Shown here: positions 7,984-16,571 of the stretch, one piece after another
Layout of the letters: every line of letters begins with the position of its first letter
Numbering within the stretch: the stretch's first letter is position 1
Source: Palsa-504 sp963744575
GTDB lineage: Bacteria > Actinomycetota > Actinomycetes > Streptosporangiales > Streptosporangiaceae
Length of the DNA stretch: 64,000 bases
Direction of reading: 5' to 3'
Assembly (NCBI GenBank): GCA_963744575.1
Contig: CAVUUF010000001.1
Coordinates: 186,001-250,000, forward strand
Notes under the pieces: model-generated
What the model was told of the DNA's origin: nothing
Seen by the model: only the letters and a program-made list of their open reading frames with translations
The model's database searches: none
Position numbers and translations under genes: made by a program

Positions 7984-9919
7984 ATGAGCGAGATCGACCG
8001 TTATTCATACGACGTGGTGGTCGTGGGCGCGGGCGGGTCCGGGCTCCGCGCGGCGATCGAGGCGCGGCTGAACGGCAAGAAGACCGCGATCATCTCCAAG
8101 TCCCTGTTCGGCAAGGCGCACACGGTCATGGCCGAGGGCGGCTGCGCGGCCGCCATGGGCAACGTGAACCCGAACGACAACTGGCAGGTGCACTTCCGCG
8201 ACACGATGCGCGGCGGCAAGTTCCTGAACAACTGGCGGATGGCCGAACTGCACGCCAAGGAGGCCCCGGACCGGGTTCTGGGAGCTCGAGGCGTGGGGCG
8301 CGGTGTTCGACCGGACCAGGGAAGGCAAGATCAGCCAGCGGAACTTCGGCGGGCACGAGTACCCGCGGCTGGCGCACGTCGGCGACCGGACCGGCCTGGA
8401 GCTGATCCGCAGCCTGCAGCAGAAGGTCGTCGCGCTGCAGCAGAAAGACGCGGCCGAGCTCGGCGACCCGGAGGCGATGATCAAGGTCTTCGCCGAGACC
8501 ACGATCACCGAGCTGCTGCTGGAGAAGGGCAACCCGGGCAGGCCGGGCACGGCCAGGCGGCTCGCCGGGGCGTTCGGCTACTTCCGCGACACCGGCCGGT
8601 TCGTCCTGTTCCAGGCGCCCGCGGTGGTGCTGGCCACCGGGGGCATCGGCAAGACCTACAAGGTCACGTCGAACTCGTGGGAGTACACCGGCGACGGGCA
8701 TGCGCTGGCCCTGCGGGCCGGGGCCAAGCTGCTGAACATGGAGTTCGTCCAGCTGCACCCGACCGGGATGGTGTGGCCGCCGTCGGTGCGCGGGCTGCTG
8801 GTCACCGAGTCGGTGCGCGGCGACGGCGGCGTGCTGCGCAATTCCGAGGGCAAGCGGTTCATGTTCGACTACGTGCCCGACGTGTTCCGGGCTCAGTACG
8901 CGGAGAGCGAGGAGGAAGCCGACCGCTGGTACGACGACCCGGACCACAACCGGCGCCCGCCCGAGCTGCTCCCCCGCGACGAGGTGGCCCGCTCGATCAA
9001 CTCCGAGGTCAAGGCGGGCCGCGGGTCGCCGCACGGCGGCGTGTTCCTGGACATCGCGTCCCGGCGGCCGGCCGACTACATCCTGCAGCGGCTGCCGTCC
9101 ATGTATCACCAGTTCAAGGAGCTGGCCGACGTCGACATCACCAAGGAGCCGATGGAGATCGGCCCGACCTGCCACTACGTGATGGGCGGGGTGGAGGTCG
9201 ACCCGGACACCGGCGCCGCCTCGGTGCCCGGCCTGTTCGCGGTGGGCGAGGTGTCCGGCGGCATGCACGGGTCCAACCGGCTGGGCGGCAACTCGCTGTC
9301 CGACCTGCTGGTCTTCGGCCGGCGGGCTGGGCTCGCCGCAGCCCGGCACGCCTCCGCGCTGGCGTCCTATCCGGCCGTCCCCGCGGCGGCCCTGGCCGCC
9401 GCGGCGCAGACCGCGCTCGAGCCGCTGGAGCGGGCCGAGGGGGAGAGCCCGTACGCCATCCACGGCGAGCTGCAGACGATCATGAACGACCTGGTCGGGC
9501 TCATCAGGCGTGAGTCGGAGATGAAGACCGCCCTGGTCGAGCTGGACAAGCTCCGGGCGAGGGCCGCGCAGGTCAGCGCGCCCGGCGGGCGGGCCTACAA
9601 CCCGGGCTGGCACCTGGCCCTGGACCTGCGGAACATGCTGCTGGTCGCGGAGTGCGTGGCGCAGGCCGCGCTGGAACGGCAGGAGTCGCGCGGCGGCCAC
9701 ACCCGGGACGACTACCCGGGCATGTCACCGGAATGGCGGAAGGTGAACCTGATCTGTTCGGCCGGTCCGGACGGCGCCGTGTCGCTGAAGCGCCAGCCGA
9801 TGGTGCCGATGCGCACCAACCTGCTCGAGATGTTCGACATCGGCGAGCTGAAGAAGTACATGACGGACGAGGAACTGACCGGGCTGCCGGGTTCTGCCGT
9901 GGCTGAGGAGAAGCACTGA
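7984..9919 (+). CDS. sdhA: Succinate dehydrogenase flavoprotein subunit, interrupted by a 1-nt insertion
   Basis: Encodes the FAD-binding subunit that oxidises succinate to fumarate. The start (MSEIDRYSYDVVVVGAGGSGLRAA) holds the dinucleotide-binding motif; the flavin-attachment region (SKSLFGKAHTVMAEGG) follows. The frame breaks after AKEAPDRV: an extra T at 8276-8277 shifts the reading, and the second frame resumes with FDRTREGKISQRNFGGHEYPRL and continues intact (HPTGM, RGDGGVL, GSNRLGGNSLSDLLVFG) to 9919. Removing one T gives a normal 644-residue protein. Flanking sdhC and sdhB are intact, so sequencing error is likelier than a pseudogene. Confidence 0.85.
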
Positions 9920-10701
9920 TGGGTTATAAGGCTGCGCTGCGGGTCTGGCGCGGGGACGCGGGCACCGGCGAGCTCACCGACTACCAGGTCGAGGTCAACG
10001 AGGGCGAGGTCGTGCTGGACGTGCTGCACCGGCTGCAGGCGACCCAGGCCAGCGACCTGGCCATCCGGTGGAACTGCAAGGCGGGCAAGTGCGGCTCGTG
10101 CTCGATGGAGATCAACGGCCGGCCCCGGCTGGCCTGCATGACCCGGATGTCGGTGTTCGCGCCTGAGGAGACGCTGACCATCACGCCGATGCGGACCTTC
10201 CCGGTGATCAGGGACCTGGTCACCGACGTGTCCTTCAACTACGCCAAGGCGCGCGAGATCCCGTCGTTCACCCCGAGCCCCTCGGTCAAGCCGGGCGAGT
10301 TCCGGATGCAGCAGGTCGACGTGAACCGGTCGCAGGAGTTCCGCAAGTGCATCGAGTGCTTCCTGTGCCAGAACACCTGCCACGTGATCCGCGACCACCC
10401 CGAGAACGAACGGCCGTTCGCCGGGCCCCGGTTCCTGATGCGGATCGCCGAACTCGAGATGCACCCGGCCGACACCGCCGACCGGCGGGAGATCGCCCAG
10501 GACGACTTCGGCCTCGGTTACTGCAACATCACCAAGTGCTGCACCGAGGTGTGCCCGGAGCACATCAAGATCACCGACAACGCGCTCATCCCGATGAAGG
10601 AACGCGTGGCCGGCCGCAAGTACGACCCGCTGGTCTGGCTGGGCGACAAGATTAACCGCAGGACCCACAAGGACACCCCGAAGGTGCCCGGCCAGGCCTG
10701 A
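9919..10701 (+). CDS. sdhB: Succinate dehydrogenase iron-sulfur subunit
   Basis: A 260-residue two-domain ferredoxin protein. The N-terminal 2Fe-2S cysteines lie in CKAGKCGSCSMEINGRPRLAC (residues 54-74); the C-terminal clusters use CIECFLCQNTC (4Fe-4S) and CNITKCCTEVCPEH (3Fe-4S). It relays electrons from SdhA to the membrane subunit. ATG overlaps the sdhA stop by one base (TGATG), so translation is coupled to the disrupted upstream gene, again arguing that the sdhA frameshift is artefactual. Confidence 0.92.
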   Translation: MGYKAALRVWRGDAGTGELTDYQVEVNEGEVVLDVLHRLQATQASDLAIRWNCKAGKCGSCSMEINGRPRLACMTRMSVFAPEETLTITPMRTFPVIRDLVTDVSFNYAKAREIPSFTPSPSVKPGEFRMQQVDVNRSQEFRKCIECFLCQNTCHVIRDHPENERPFAGPRFLMRIAELEMHPADTADRREIAQDDFGLGYCNITKCCTEVCPEHIKITDNALIPMKERVAGRKYDPLVWLGDKINRRTHKDTPKVPGQA

Positions 10702-10909
10702 ACCGCGGCAAGCCCGCTTCGGTAGATGAAGGCAGCATGAAACCGGGTCCGGGCGCCGCCGGCGGCCGACTACGATGACTGGTGGCCCGGGCCCGCTGTC
10801 GGCCCGCTGCGCCGGCCCGGGCTGGCGCGAACGTCCGCTGGGCTCGCACCACGGTCGTTCGGGATTATTTATTGTCTTTTGGTTGCTGGGCGGGGAGCGA
10901 AGGGCTGGC

Positions 10910-11956
10910 ATGTCGCATCTGACGTACGCAGAAGCCGGGGTAATCGGGCTGCTGCAGGGCATCACCGAACTGTTCCCGATCTCCAGCCTGGGCCACGCGG
11001 TGCTCATCCCGGCGCTGGTCGGGGGCTCGTGGGCGCGGGACCTGGACGTGTCCAGGGCCGAGTCGCCGTACCTGGCGTTCATCGTGGGGCTGCACGTGGC
11101 CACGGCCGCCGCCATGATCGTCTACTTCTGGCGGGACTGGCTGCGGATCATCAAGGCCTTCTTCGCCTCGCTCGGGCACGTGATCGCGCCGGCGCCGGGC
11201 ACCAGCCGGTTCCAGCCGCAGAACACCGACCAGATGCTCGCCTGGATGATCATCCTGGCCACGATCCCGGTCGGGCTCGCCGGCGTCGCGCTCGAGCACA
11301 CGTTCCGGACCGTGTTCGCCAAGCCGGTTCTCACCTCGTGCTTCCTGTTCGTGAACGGGTTGATCCTGCTGACCGGGGAGCGGGCGCGGCGGCGCGGCGC
11401 GGAGGTGGAGGCCCAGCAGATCGCGGCCGACCTGCAGGCGGTCAGCGAGCGGCAGAAGGCCACGGTGGCGGCGGGCGGTGGCGGCAGCACCGGACGGCAC
11501 TCGTCCGGGCAGCGGGCGCTGAAGCAGCAGCACGCGAGCCTCGCGGTGGAGTCCGACCGGCGCATCGTCCGCCGCTGCGGCTGGCCGGGTTCCTTCTACC
11601 TCGGCGCGTCGCAGATCCTGGCCCTGCTGCCCGGCATCAGCCGGGACGGCACCGTGATGGTGGCCGGCATGTTCCGCGGGCTGTCCCGGCAGGACGCGGC
11701 GCGGTTCTCGTTCCTGCTGTCGGCGCCGGTCATCCTGGCCGCCGGCATGCTGAAGATCCCGGACCTGACCGGCCCGCTGGGCGCCGGGATCCACGGGCCG
11801 ATCCTGTTCGGCAGCCTGCTGTCCTTTATCAGCGCCTTCCTCGCGCTGCGGTTCCTGGTCCGCTACTTCAGCGACCCGCGGCGCACGCTGACGCCGTTCG
11901 CGATCTACTGCCTGATAGCCGGCCTGGGCTGCGCCATCTACCTGTCAGTGCGATGA
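10910..11956 (+). CDS. uppP: Undecaprenyl-diphosphatase (bacitracin-resistance type)
   Basis: A 348-residue BacA/UppP membrane phosphatase that recycles undecaprenyl pyrophosphate for cell-wall synthesis. The two signature loops are present in variant form: GITELFPISSLGH (about 15-27; usual form EFLPISSxGH) and PGISRDG (about 243-249; usual form PGISRSG). The protein is about 75 residues longer than typical because of a charged, Gly-rich cytoplasmic insertion (about 160-225). GGAGCGAAGGG precedes the ATG. Its last 12 nt overlap the converging cell-wall hydrolase gene. Confidence 0.85.
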   Translation: MSHLTYAEAGVIGLLQGITELFPISSLGHAVLIPALVGGSWARDLDVSRAESPYLAFIVGLHVATAAAMIVYFWRDWLRIIKAFFASLGHVIAPAPGTSRFQPQNTDQMLAWMIILATIPVGLAGVALEHTFRTVFAKPVLTSCFLFVNGLILLTGERARRRGAEVEAQQIAADLQAVSERQKATVAAGGGGSTGRHSSGQRALKQQHASLAVESDRRIVRRCGWPGSFYLGASQILALLPGISRDGTVMVAGMFRGLSRQDAARFSFLLSAPVILAAGMLKIPDLTGPLGAGIHGPILFGSLLSFISAFLALRFLVRYFSDPRRTLTPFAIYCLIAGLGCAIYLSVR

Positions 11957-13156
11957 CGGGGACTCGGGTGTGCCCGGGGCGGGCACGGCGCCGGCCGTGG
12001 TGTTTCCGGTGTTCGCCTGGTTGGCGGCGGTACCGGCCCAGGGCTGGGTGAAGCCGACCGGATTCCGGTCGGTGTAGGTCGCGACGCGGATCGGGAAACC
12101 GGTCGCGTACGCCTCGATCATCTTGCCGCCGCCGATCACCAGGCCGACGTGCCCAGGCGAGGTGACGGTGCCGTCCGCGCCGGCGAAGAACACCAGGTCC
12201 CCCGGCTGCACCTGGGCGGCGGGCACCTGCTGCTCGGTCACCCACTGCTGCTGCGAGGTCCGCGCGATGTCCATCCCGGCCGCCCGGTAGGCCATCATCA
12301 CCAGGCCGGAGCAGTCGAAGGCGTCCGGGCCGGTACCGCCCCACAGGTACGGCTTGCCGAGTTGCTGCTCGGCGTAGGAGATGACCTTGGCCACGGCCTG
12401 GGTGGGCGCCTGGACGGCGGGCACGCCCCCGGTCGTCTGGGCGCAGCCCGCCGCGGTGCTGGTCTGCGGCAGCTGCGCGGACACCACCGAGTAGCCGCCG
12501 CCCGCGTACTGGCCCGCGTAGTACAGCACGGTCTGCACGTAGGACTGCAGGTGGTTGTAGGCGAAGACGGCCGCCGAGGGGTCGGACTGCACGCCGGCCG
12601 CCAGCAGGTACTTGGCCGCGCCCGCGATCGCGTCGGCGGGGTCGTACACGTTCGCGATCCCGTCGCCGTCCGCGTCGGCGGCCACCCCGTTGACCGCCTG
12701 GCTGGCCGGGTGGATAGGCGCGCCGCCCCAGACGTCGGTGGCCGCGCCGCCGATCCCGATCTGCATCGGCCCGGCCGCGCCGAAGCCGTTCTGCCCGCTG
12801 TGCACGCCGGGCAGGGTGGTCTGGCCGTTGTCGCTCTCCACCGTGCCGATGCCGGCCAGGATCGTCCACGGCACGCCGTACTGCTGCCCGACCCGCTTGT
12901 ACCAGTACAGGTAGTTGGCCGGGATCGAGCTGGCCTTGGGGCTGCCCGTGGGCTGCCCCACCGCGCCGGTCTGCTGGCCCGAGCAGCCCGCGTTCGCGCC
13001 GAAGAACGCGTCCGCGCCGATCAGGAAGGGCAGGGCCAGCAGGCCCAGGCCCACCACGCCGGCCAGCCCGATGATGCCGAACACCAGGATCCGCGGAGCC
13101 CGCTGCTCCCGGGTGGTGACGGTGGTTTCTGTCCGGGTCAGCAGCCGGTTCGTCAT
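11945..13156 (-). CDS. Bifunctional lytic transglycosylase / NlpC-P60 peptidase (TcpG-like)
   Basis: A 403-residue exported wall hydrolase: an N-terminal membrane segment (about 25-50), a soluble lytic transglycosylase domain (about 85-225, GIGTVESDNGQT with catalytic Glu, then GPMQI), and a C40 peptidase domain (about 265-385) with Cys in FDCSGLV and His in GHVGLV. It opens peptidoglycan for assembly of the secretion apparatus, the role of TcpG/Orf14 proteins in Tcp and Tn916-type conjugation. ATG overlaps the upstream stop (ATGA). It is the last gene of the T4SS operon and ends inside uppP. Confidence 0.85.
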   Translation of the reverse strand: MTNRLLTRTETTVTTREQRAPRILVFGIIGLAGVVGLGLLALPFLIGADAFFGANAGCSGQQTGAVGQPTGSPKASSIPANYLYWYKRVGQQYGVPWTILAGIGTVESDNGQTTLPGVHSGQNGFGAAGPMQIGIGGAATDVWGGAPIHPASQAVNGVAADADGDGIANVYDPADAIAGAAKYLLAAGVQSDPSAAVFAYNHLQSYVQTVLYYAGQYAGGGYSVVSAQLPQTSTAAGCAQTTGGVPAVQAPTQAVAKVISYAEQQLGKPYLWGGTGPDAFDCSGLVMMAYRAAGMDIARTSQQQWVTEQQVPAAQVQPGDLVFFAGADGTVTSPGHVGLVIGGGKMIEAYATGFPIRVATYTDRNPVGFTQPWAGTAANQANTGNTTAGAVPAPGTPESPSSH

Positions 13157-13786
13157 GACTGCCCGACCGTGGCTAGCTCGATGTCGTTCACCTGCCAGCT
13201 GGTGCCGGACCCGGTGACCGTGATGGCGTACTGGGCGCTGCCGTTGGTGGTGCCCTTGGCGGTGACCAGATGCTGCGTGCCGGTCACGACGAACGTCAGG
13301 CTGGACGGGCCGAAGGCCCGCAGCGAGTCGATCGAACGCGGTCCCGGTGGACTCCTCCTGCTGGCTGGTCCTGACCTTGGCCACTCCGGGGGCCGAGTAG
13401 ACGCCCTGCAGGGTGGTGGCCAGCTGCGGGGTGATCAGCCCGTTCATCGCGTGGACGTAATCGGCCGCGCTCTCGGTGTAGGAGTAGGTGTTGTAAGCGG
13501 CGCCGAACTTCACCGTGACCGCCGCCGCGGCGGCCAGGCCCGGTTCGGTGAACGGCAGCCAGGAGTAGATGTTCACGCTTCCGGTGGCCGCGGGCGAGAC
13601 CGTCGCGACCGGCGGCGAGGGCGGCGCGGCCTGCGACACGGTGGGTGAAGGCGCAGGCGAGGCAGACGGCCGGGCCGACGCCGACGAGTGGGTCACCTTG
13701 GGCAGGATGAGCCAGTAGCCGAGCGCGGCCAGCACCACGACGACCAGGACGAAGACGGCCTTCTGCTGGCCGGGGCTGAGATTCAC
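13153..13786 (-). CDS. Membrane-anchored VirB8/NTF2-like T4SS protein, frameshifted
   Basis: Starts with GTG, a membrane helix (residues 9-27) and a Ser/Pro-rich linker, then an NTF2-like body (AAVTVKFGAAYNTYSYTESAADYV, ITPQLATTL). After QEESTGTA the frame breaks near 13326-13336; the +1 frame continues as DSLRAFGPSSLTFVV and ends TSWQVNDIELATVGQS, with a stop overlapping the next start (ATGA). One extra base in TTCGATCGACTCG explains it. The repaired protein would be about 210 residues. Position between the channel protein and the hydrolase fits a VirB8-like assembly factor; the exact family is uncertain. Confidence 0.6.
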
Positions 13787-13798
13787 GGGGCCCGCCCG

Positions 13799-16546
13799 CT
13801 ACTTGTCCCGCCGCATCGGGCGCAGCCAGAACGGCATGGCTCGCGGTTCGTCCGGGCCGGCGCGCTTGGCCCCCTGGTCGGCGGGTTCGGCCGGCGTCGG
13901 GGTGTTCGGGTTCGGCTTCGGCCCGCCGCTGGGCCGCTGCCTGGCGCCGGCGGTCGGCCATCCGCTGGACGGCCAGGCCGGACCCGCCCCTTGGGATCCG
14001 CTGCCGCCGCCGCTGATGGGCGGCGCGGATCCCCGGTTGCCCGAGCGCGCCGGGCCCCTGACCGGCGGGGCGGACCCGCCGGCGGCTGTGGCCCGGGCTC
14101 GCGCGCCGGTGCCCGCCGAGTGGCCGGCGCCGCGTGACCAGCCGGAGGCGGCGCCGCTGGCGGCCGAACCGTTCGGCCCGCTTGCCGCGCGGGCCGGGCC
14201 CGGGGCGCTCGGCCGGCCCGGCTCGCTCGGCGTGCTGGGCGTGCTGGGCCGGCTTGGCGTGCTTCCGGTTCCTCTTGTGCTGCCCAGGCTTCTCGCGCTG
14301 CCTGTGCTTCGCGTGCTGCCCGTGGTGCTCGTGCTTCTCGTGCCTGTTGTGCTCGGGGTGCTCCCTGCGGCCGGGGCGCCCGCCGGGCCGCGGCCCGCCC
14401 GGGCGGGCAGGTCGAGCGGCGGGGCGACCCGGCCGCTGCCGCTGTCGGCGGCCTCGGCCGCGTTCCTGGCCCGGGCCGAGCCGGCCCGGCTGGTCCCGCT
14501 GGCGACCCGGCGGGAGCCCGAGCTCACCTCGCCGTCCGCGTCGTCGGGAGGCGGCGCGTCCGGCCGGAGCCGCGACGCGTAGGCATCGCCGGTCGCATCG
14601 TCGCCCGCCGCGGCACCGGCGCCCGCCGCGGCACCGGCGGCCGCCGCGCTGCCCGCGGCCACTCCGCCCGCCGCGCCCGCCGCCATCGCGGCGGCCTGGG
14701 CCCCTTGACCCGGGTTCCGGCGCGCCCACCGGGCGGCCCGGTAGCCCGCCATCCCGGGGACGGCCACCGTGGCGGCGTCGAGCGTGGACCGGCGGAACGT
14801 GGCACCGGCCTCGCGCAGGCTGTACTCGGCCCGTTCGGCCGATCCGATCGTGCCGTAGCCGACCGCGGAGAACAGGTGCTGGAACGGCTTGCGGAAGATG
14901 AACACCGCCACCGTGACCAGCGCGATCATCAGGATCTTCAGCGCCCAGGGCAGTACCGCGTCCGCCGTGCCCATGATGAGCGAGTAGCAGTACAGCAGCA
15001 CGGACAGCACGATCGCGATCGCCACCTGTTTCATCAGCACGCCGACCAGCATCTCGAACCAGCGGATCGCGATGACCCGGCCGAACCCGGGATGGGTCCC
15101 GATGATCAGGAAGAACGGCCCGGCCACCAGCAGCAGCAGGAAGCCGAGCTTGAGCACGATCAGGGTCAGCGCGATCAGCAGGATGAGCAGGCCGGCCACC
15201 AGCGCGGCGAACATGGCCGCGAACGCGATCTCCAGCCGGGTGGTCCACTGGTTGCCCTGGAACAGGGGATAGATGGCCGGGTTGTTCTGCTGCATCGAGG
15301 TCGCGATGCCGGTGTAGGTGGCCTGCTTGGCCTGGATCAGCGCCGTGCTCGGCGTCTCGTTGGCCGCGATCGCCTGCGCCCACAGCAGCTGCCGGCCGTA
15401 GGTGTTGACCACCGTCGGCGGCTGGCCCGGCGCGTTGTAGGAGGTGGTGCCGAGCTCGCCGTACAGCCACGGCTTGCACACCAGCACCGACCACAGCTCG
15501 TTGGCGTTCTCATCCACCAGCGCGTTGCCCGAGGTGTAGGCGAAGTCGCCGGCCACGCTCTGCGGGTCACCCGCCTGCACCGGCAGGCAGTTGCTGTTGG
15601 TCGGGGCGGGCAGCTTGGCGAACGCGGTGTTGAGCACCTCGGTGACGCCGTTGGACACGGTCGTCCCCACCCCGGTGAACGTGGCCGGCCTGCCGATCAG
15701 CGCGATGGCGGCCACGCAGGCCACCACCATCCACAGCGTGCCCTCGATGGTCCGGGTGGCCCGCTTGCGGATCAGCCCCTGCCAGGCCAGCCAGATCGCG
15801 CCCAGGATGATCACCGGCGCCAGGTACGGGAAGTAGATCGCGTTGCCCAGCGCGCTGATCAGCCGGTCCACCGCGTTCTGCAGCCAGGTCAGGATGTTGT
15901 TCCCGGCCGCCGACTGGTACACCGTGATCGTCACCCGGTCCATCGATTTGGCCCCGTCGAAGACCATCGCGGCCACGTTGTTGCCGATCAGCGACGTCAT
16001 GTCCGAGCACTGCAGGCCGTGCGCGGCCCAGAACTGGCCGGCCACCCCGTAGTTGTCATACAGCGTCTGGCCGCCCGCTGCCGCGGCCGGCGGCTCGACC
16101 ATCGCGTCGATGCCGCCGGTGGCCTGCTCGGGCTGCGGCAGCGACGGCTCGCAGATGTTGTTCAGGCTGCCGACCAGCCCGCTCGAGCCCTGGTTGCACA
16201 GCCCGACGAGGCCGCCGATGTCGCCGATGCCGGGCACCTGGCAGACTCCGCCGGGCGCCGCCGGGAGGAGGCTGGCGGTCAGCTTGGCGGGCGACGCGGT
16301 GCCGCGGGCCGATTGAGCCGCTTGAGCAGTCTGGGTCGCTTGAGTCCTTTGGGTCGTTTGGGCCGTCTTGGCTGAGCCGGCCGCCTGGACCGCGTGCGTC
16401 GCGGCCAGCGCGGGAGTGGAGATCGCGAGCAGCGCCACGGCCAGGACCAGCACGCGGACGACCCACCGCGAAACGCGGCGGCCGGGTGACCGGGAGTCAG
16501 CGCGCTCGGGCCCGGCAGGTCCGGGCGAGGCCGGCGAGTTAGCCAT
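13799..16546 (-). CDS. VirB6/TrbL-like polytopic T4SS channel protein (TcpH-like)
   Basis: A 915-residue protein with an N-terminal signal or anchor (VRVLVLAVALLAISTPALA), a large extracytoplasmic region with several Cys, then a cluster of about six to eight membrane helices (about 225-560, including FAALVAGLLILLIALTLIVLKLGFLLLLVAG) and a disordered Gly/Ser/Ala/Thr-rich tail of about 300 residues. This is the layout of VirB6/TrbL and TcpH inner-membrane channel subunits. AGGAG lies 10 nt before the ATG. It lies 25 nt downstream of the ATPase gene and 12 nt upstream of the next, in one operon. Confidence 0.75.
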   Translation of the reverse strand: MANSPASPGPAGPERADSRSPGRRVSRWVVRVLVLAVALLAISTPALAATHAVQAAGSAKTAQTTQRTQATQTAQAAQSARGTASPAKLTASLLPAAPGGVCQVPGIGDIGGLVGLCNQGSSGLVGSLNNICEPSLPQPEQATGGIDAMVEPPAAAAGGQTLYDNYGVAGQFWAAHGLQCSDMTSLIGNNVAAMVFDGAKSMDRVTITVYQSAAGNNILTWLQNAVDRLISALGNAIYFPYLAPVIILGAIWLAWQGLIRKRATRTIEGTLWMVVACVAAIALIGRPATFTGVGTTVSNGVTEVLNTAFAKLPAPTNSNCLPVQAGDPQSVAGDFAYTSGNALVDENANELWSVLVCKPWLYGELGTTSYNAPGQPPTVVNTYGRQLLWAQAIAANETPSTALIQAKQATYTGIATSMQQNNPAIYPLFQGNQWTTRLEIAFAAMFAALVAGLLILLIALTLIVLKLGFLLLLVAGPFFLIIGTHPGFGRVIAIRWFEMLVGVLMKQVAIAIVLSVLLYCYSLIMGTADAVLPWALKILMIALVTVAVFIFRKPFQHLFSAVGYGTIGSAERAEYSLREAGATFRRSTLDAATVAVPGMAGYRAARWARRNPGQGAQAAAMAAGAAGGVAAGSAAAAGAAAGAGAAAGDDATGDAYASRLRPDAPPPDDADGEVSSGSRRVASGTSRAGSARARNAAEAADSGSGRVAPPLDLPARAGRGPAGAPAAGSTPSTTGTRSTSTTGSTRSTGSARSLGSTRGTGSTPSRPSTPSTPSEPGRPSAPGPARAASGPNGSAASGAASGWSRGAGHSAGTGARARATAAGGSAPPVRGPARSGNRGSAPPISGGGSGSQGAGPAWPSSGWPTAGARQRPSGGPKPNPNTPTPAEPADQGAKRAGPDEPRAMPFWLRPMRRDK

Positions 16547-16571
16547 CGTTAGGGAGCTCCTGGTTCTGCGT

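Noticed and set aside
12149..13648. 499-residue plus-strand ORF
   Set aside because: Arg/Gly/Val-rich antisense of the wall hydrolase and VirB8-like genes with no recognisable motif.
14705..16375. 556-residue plus-strand ORF
   Set aside because: Antisense of the VirB6-like gene; composition is typical of shadow frames.
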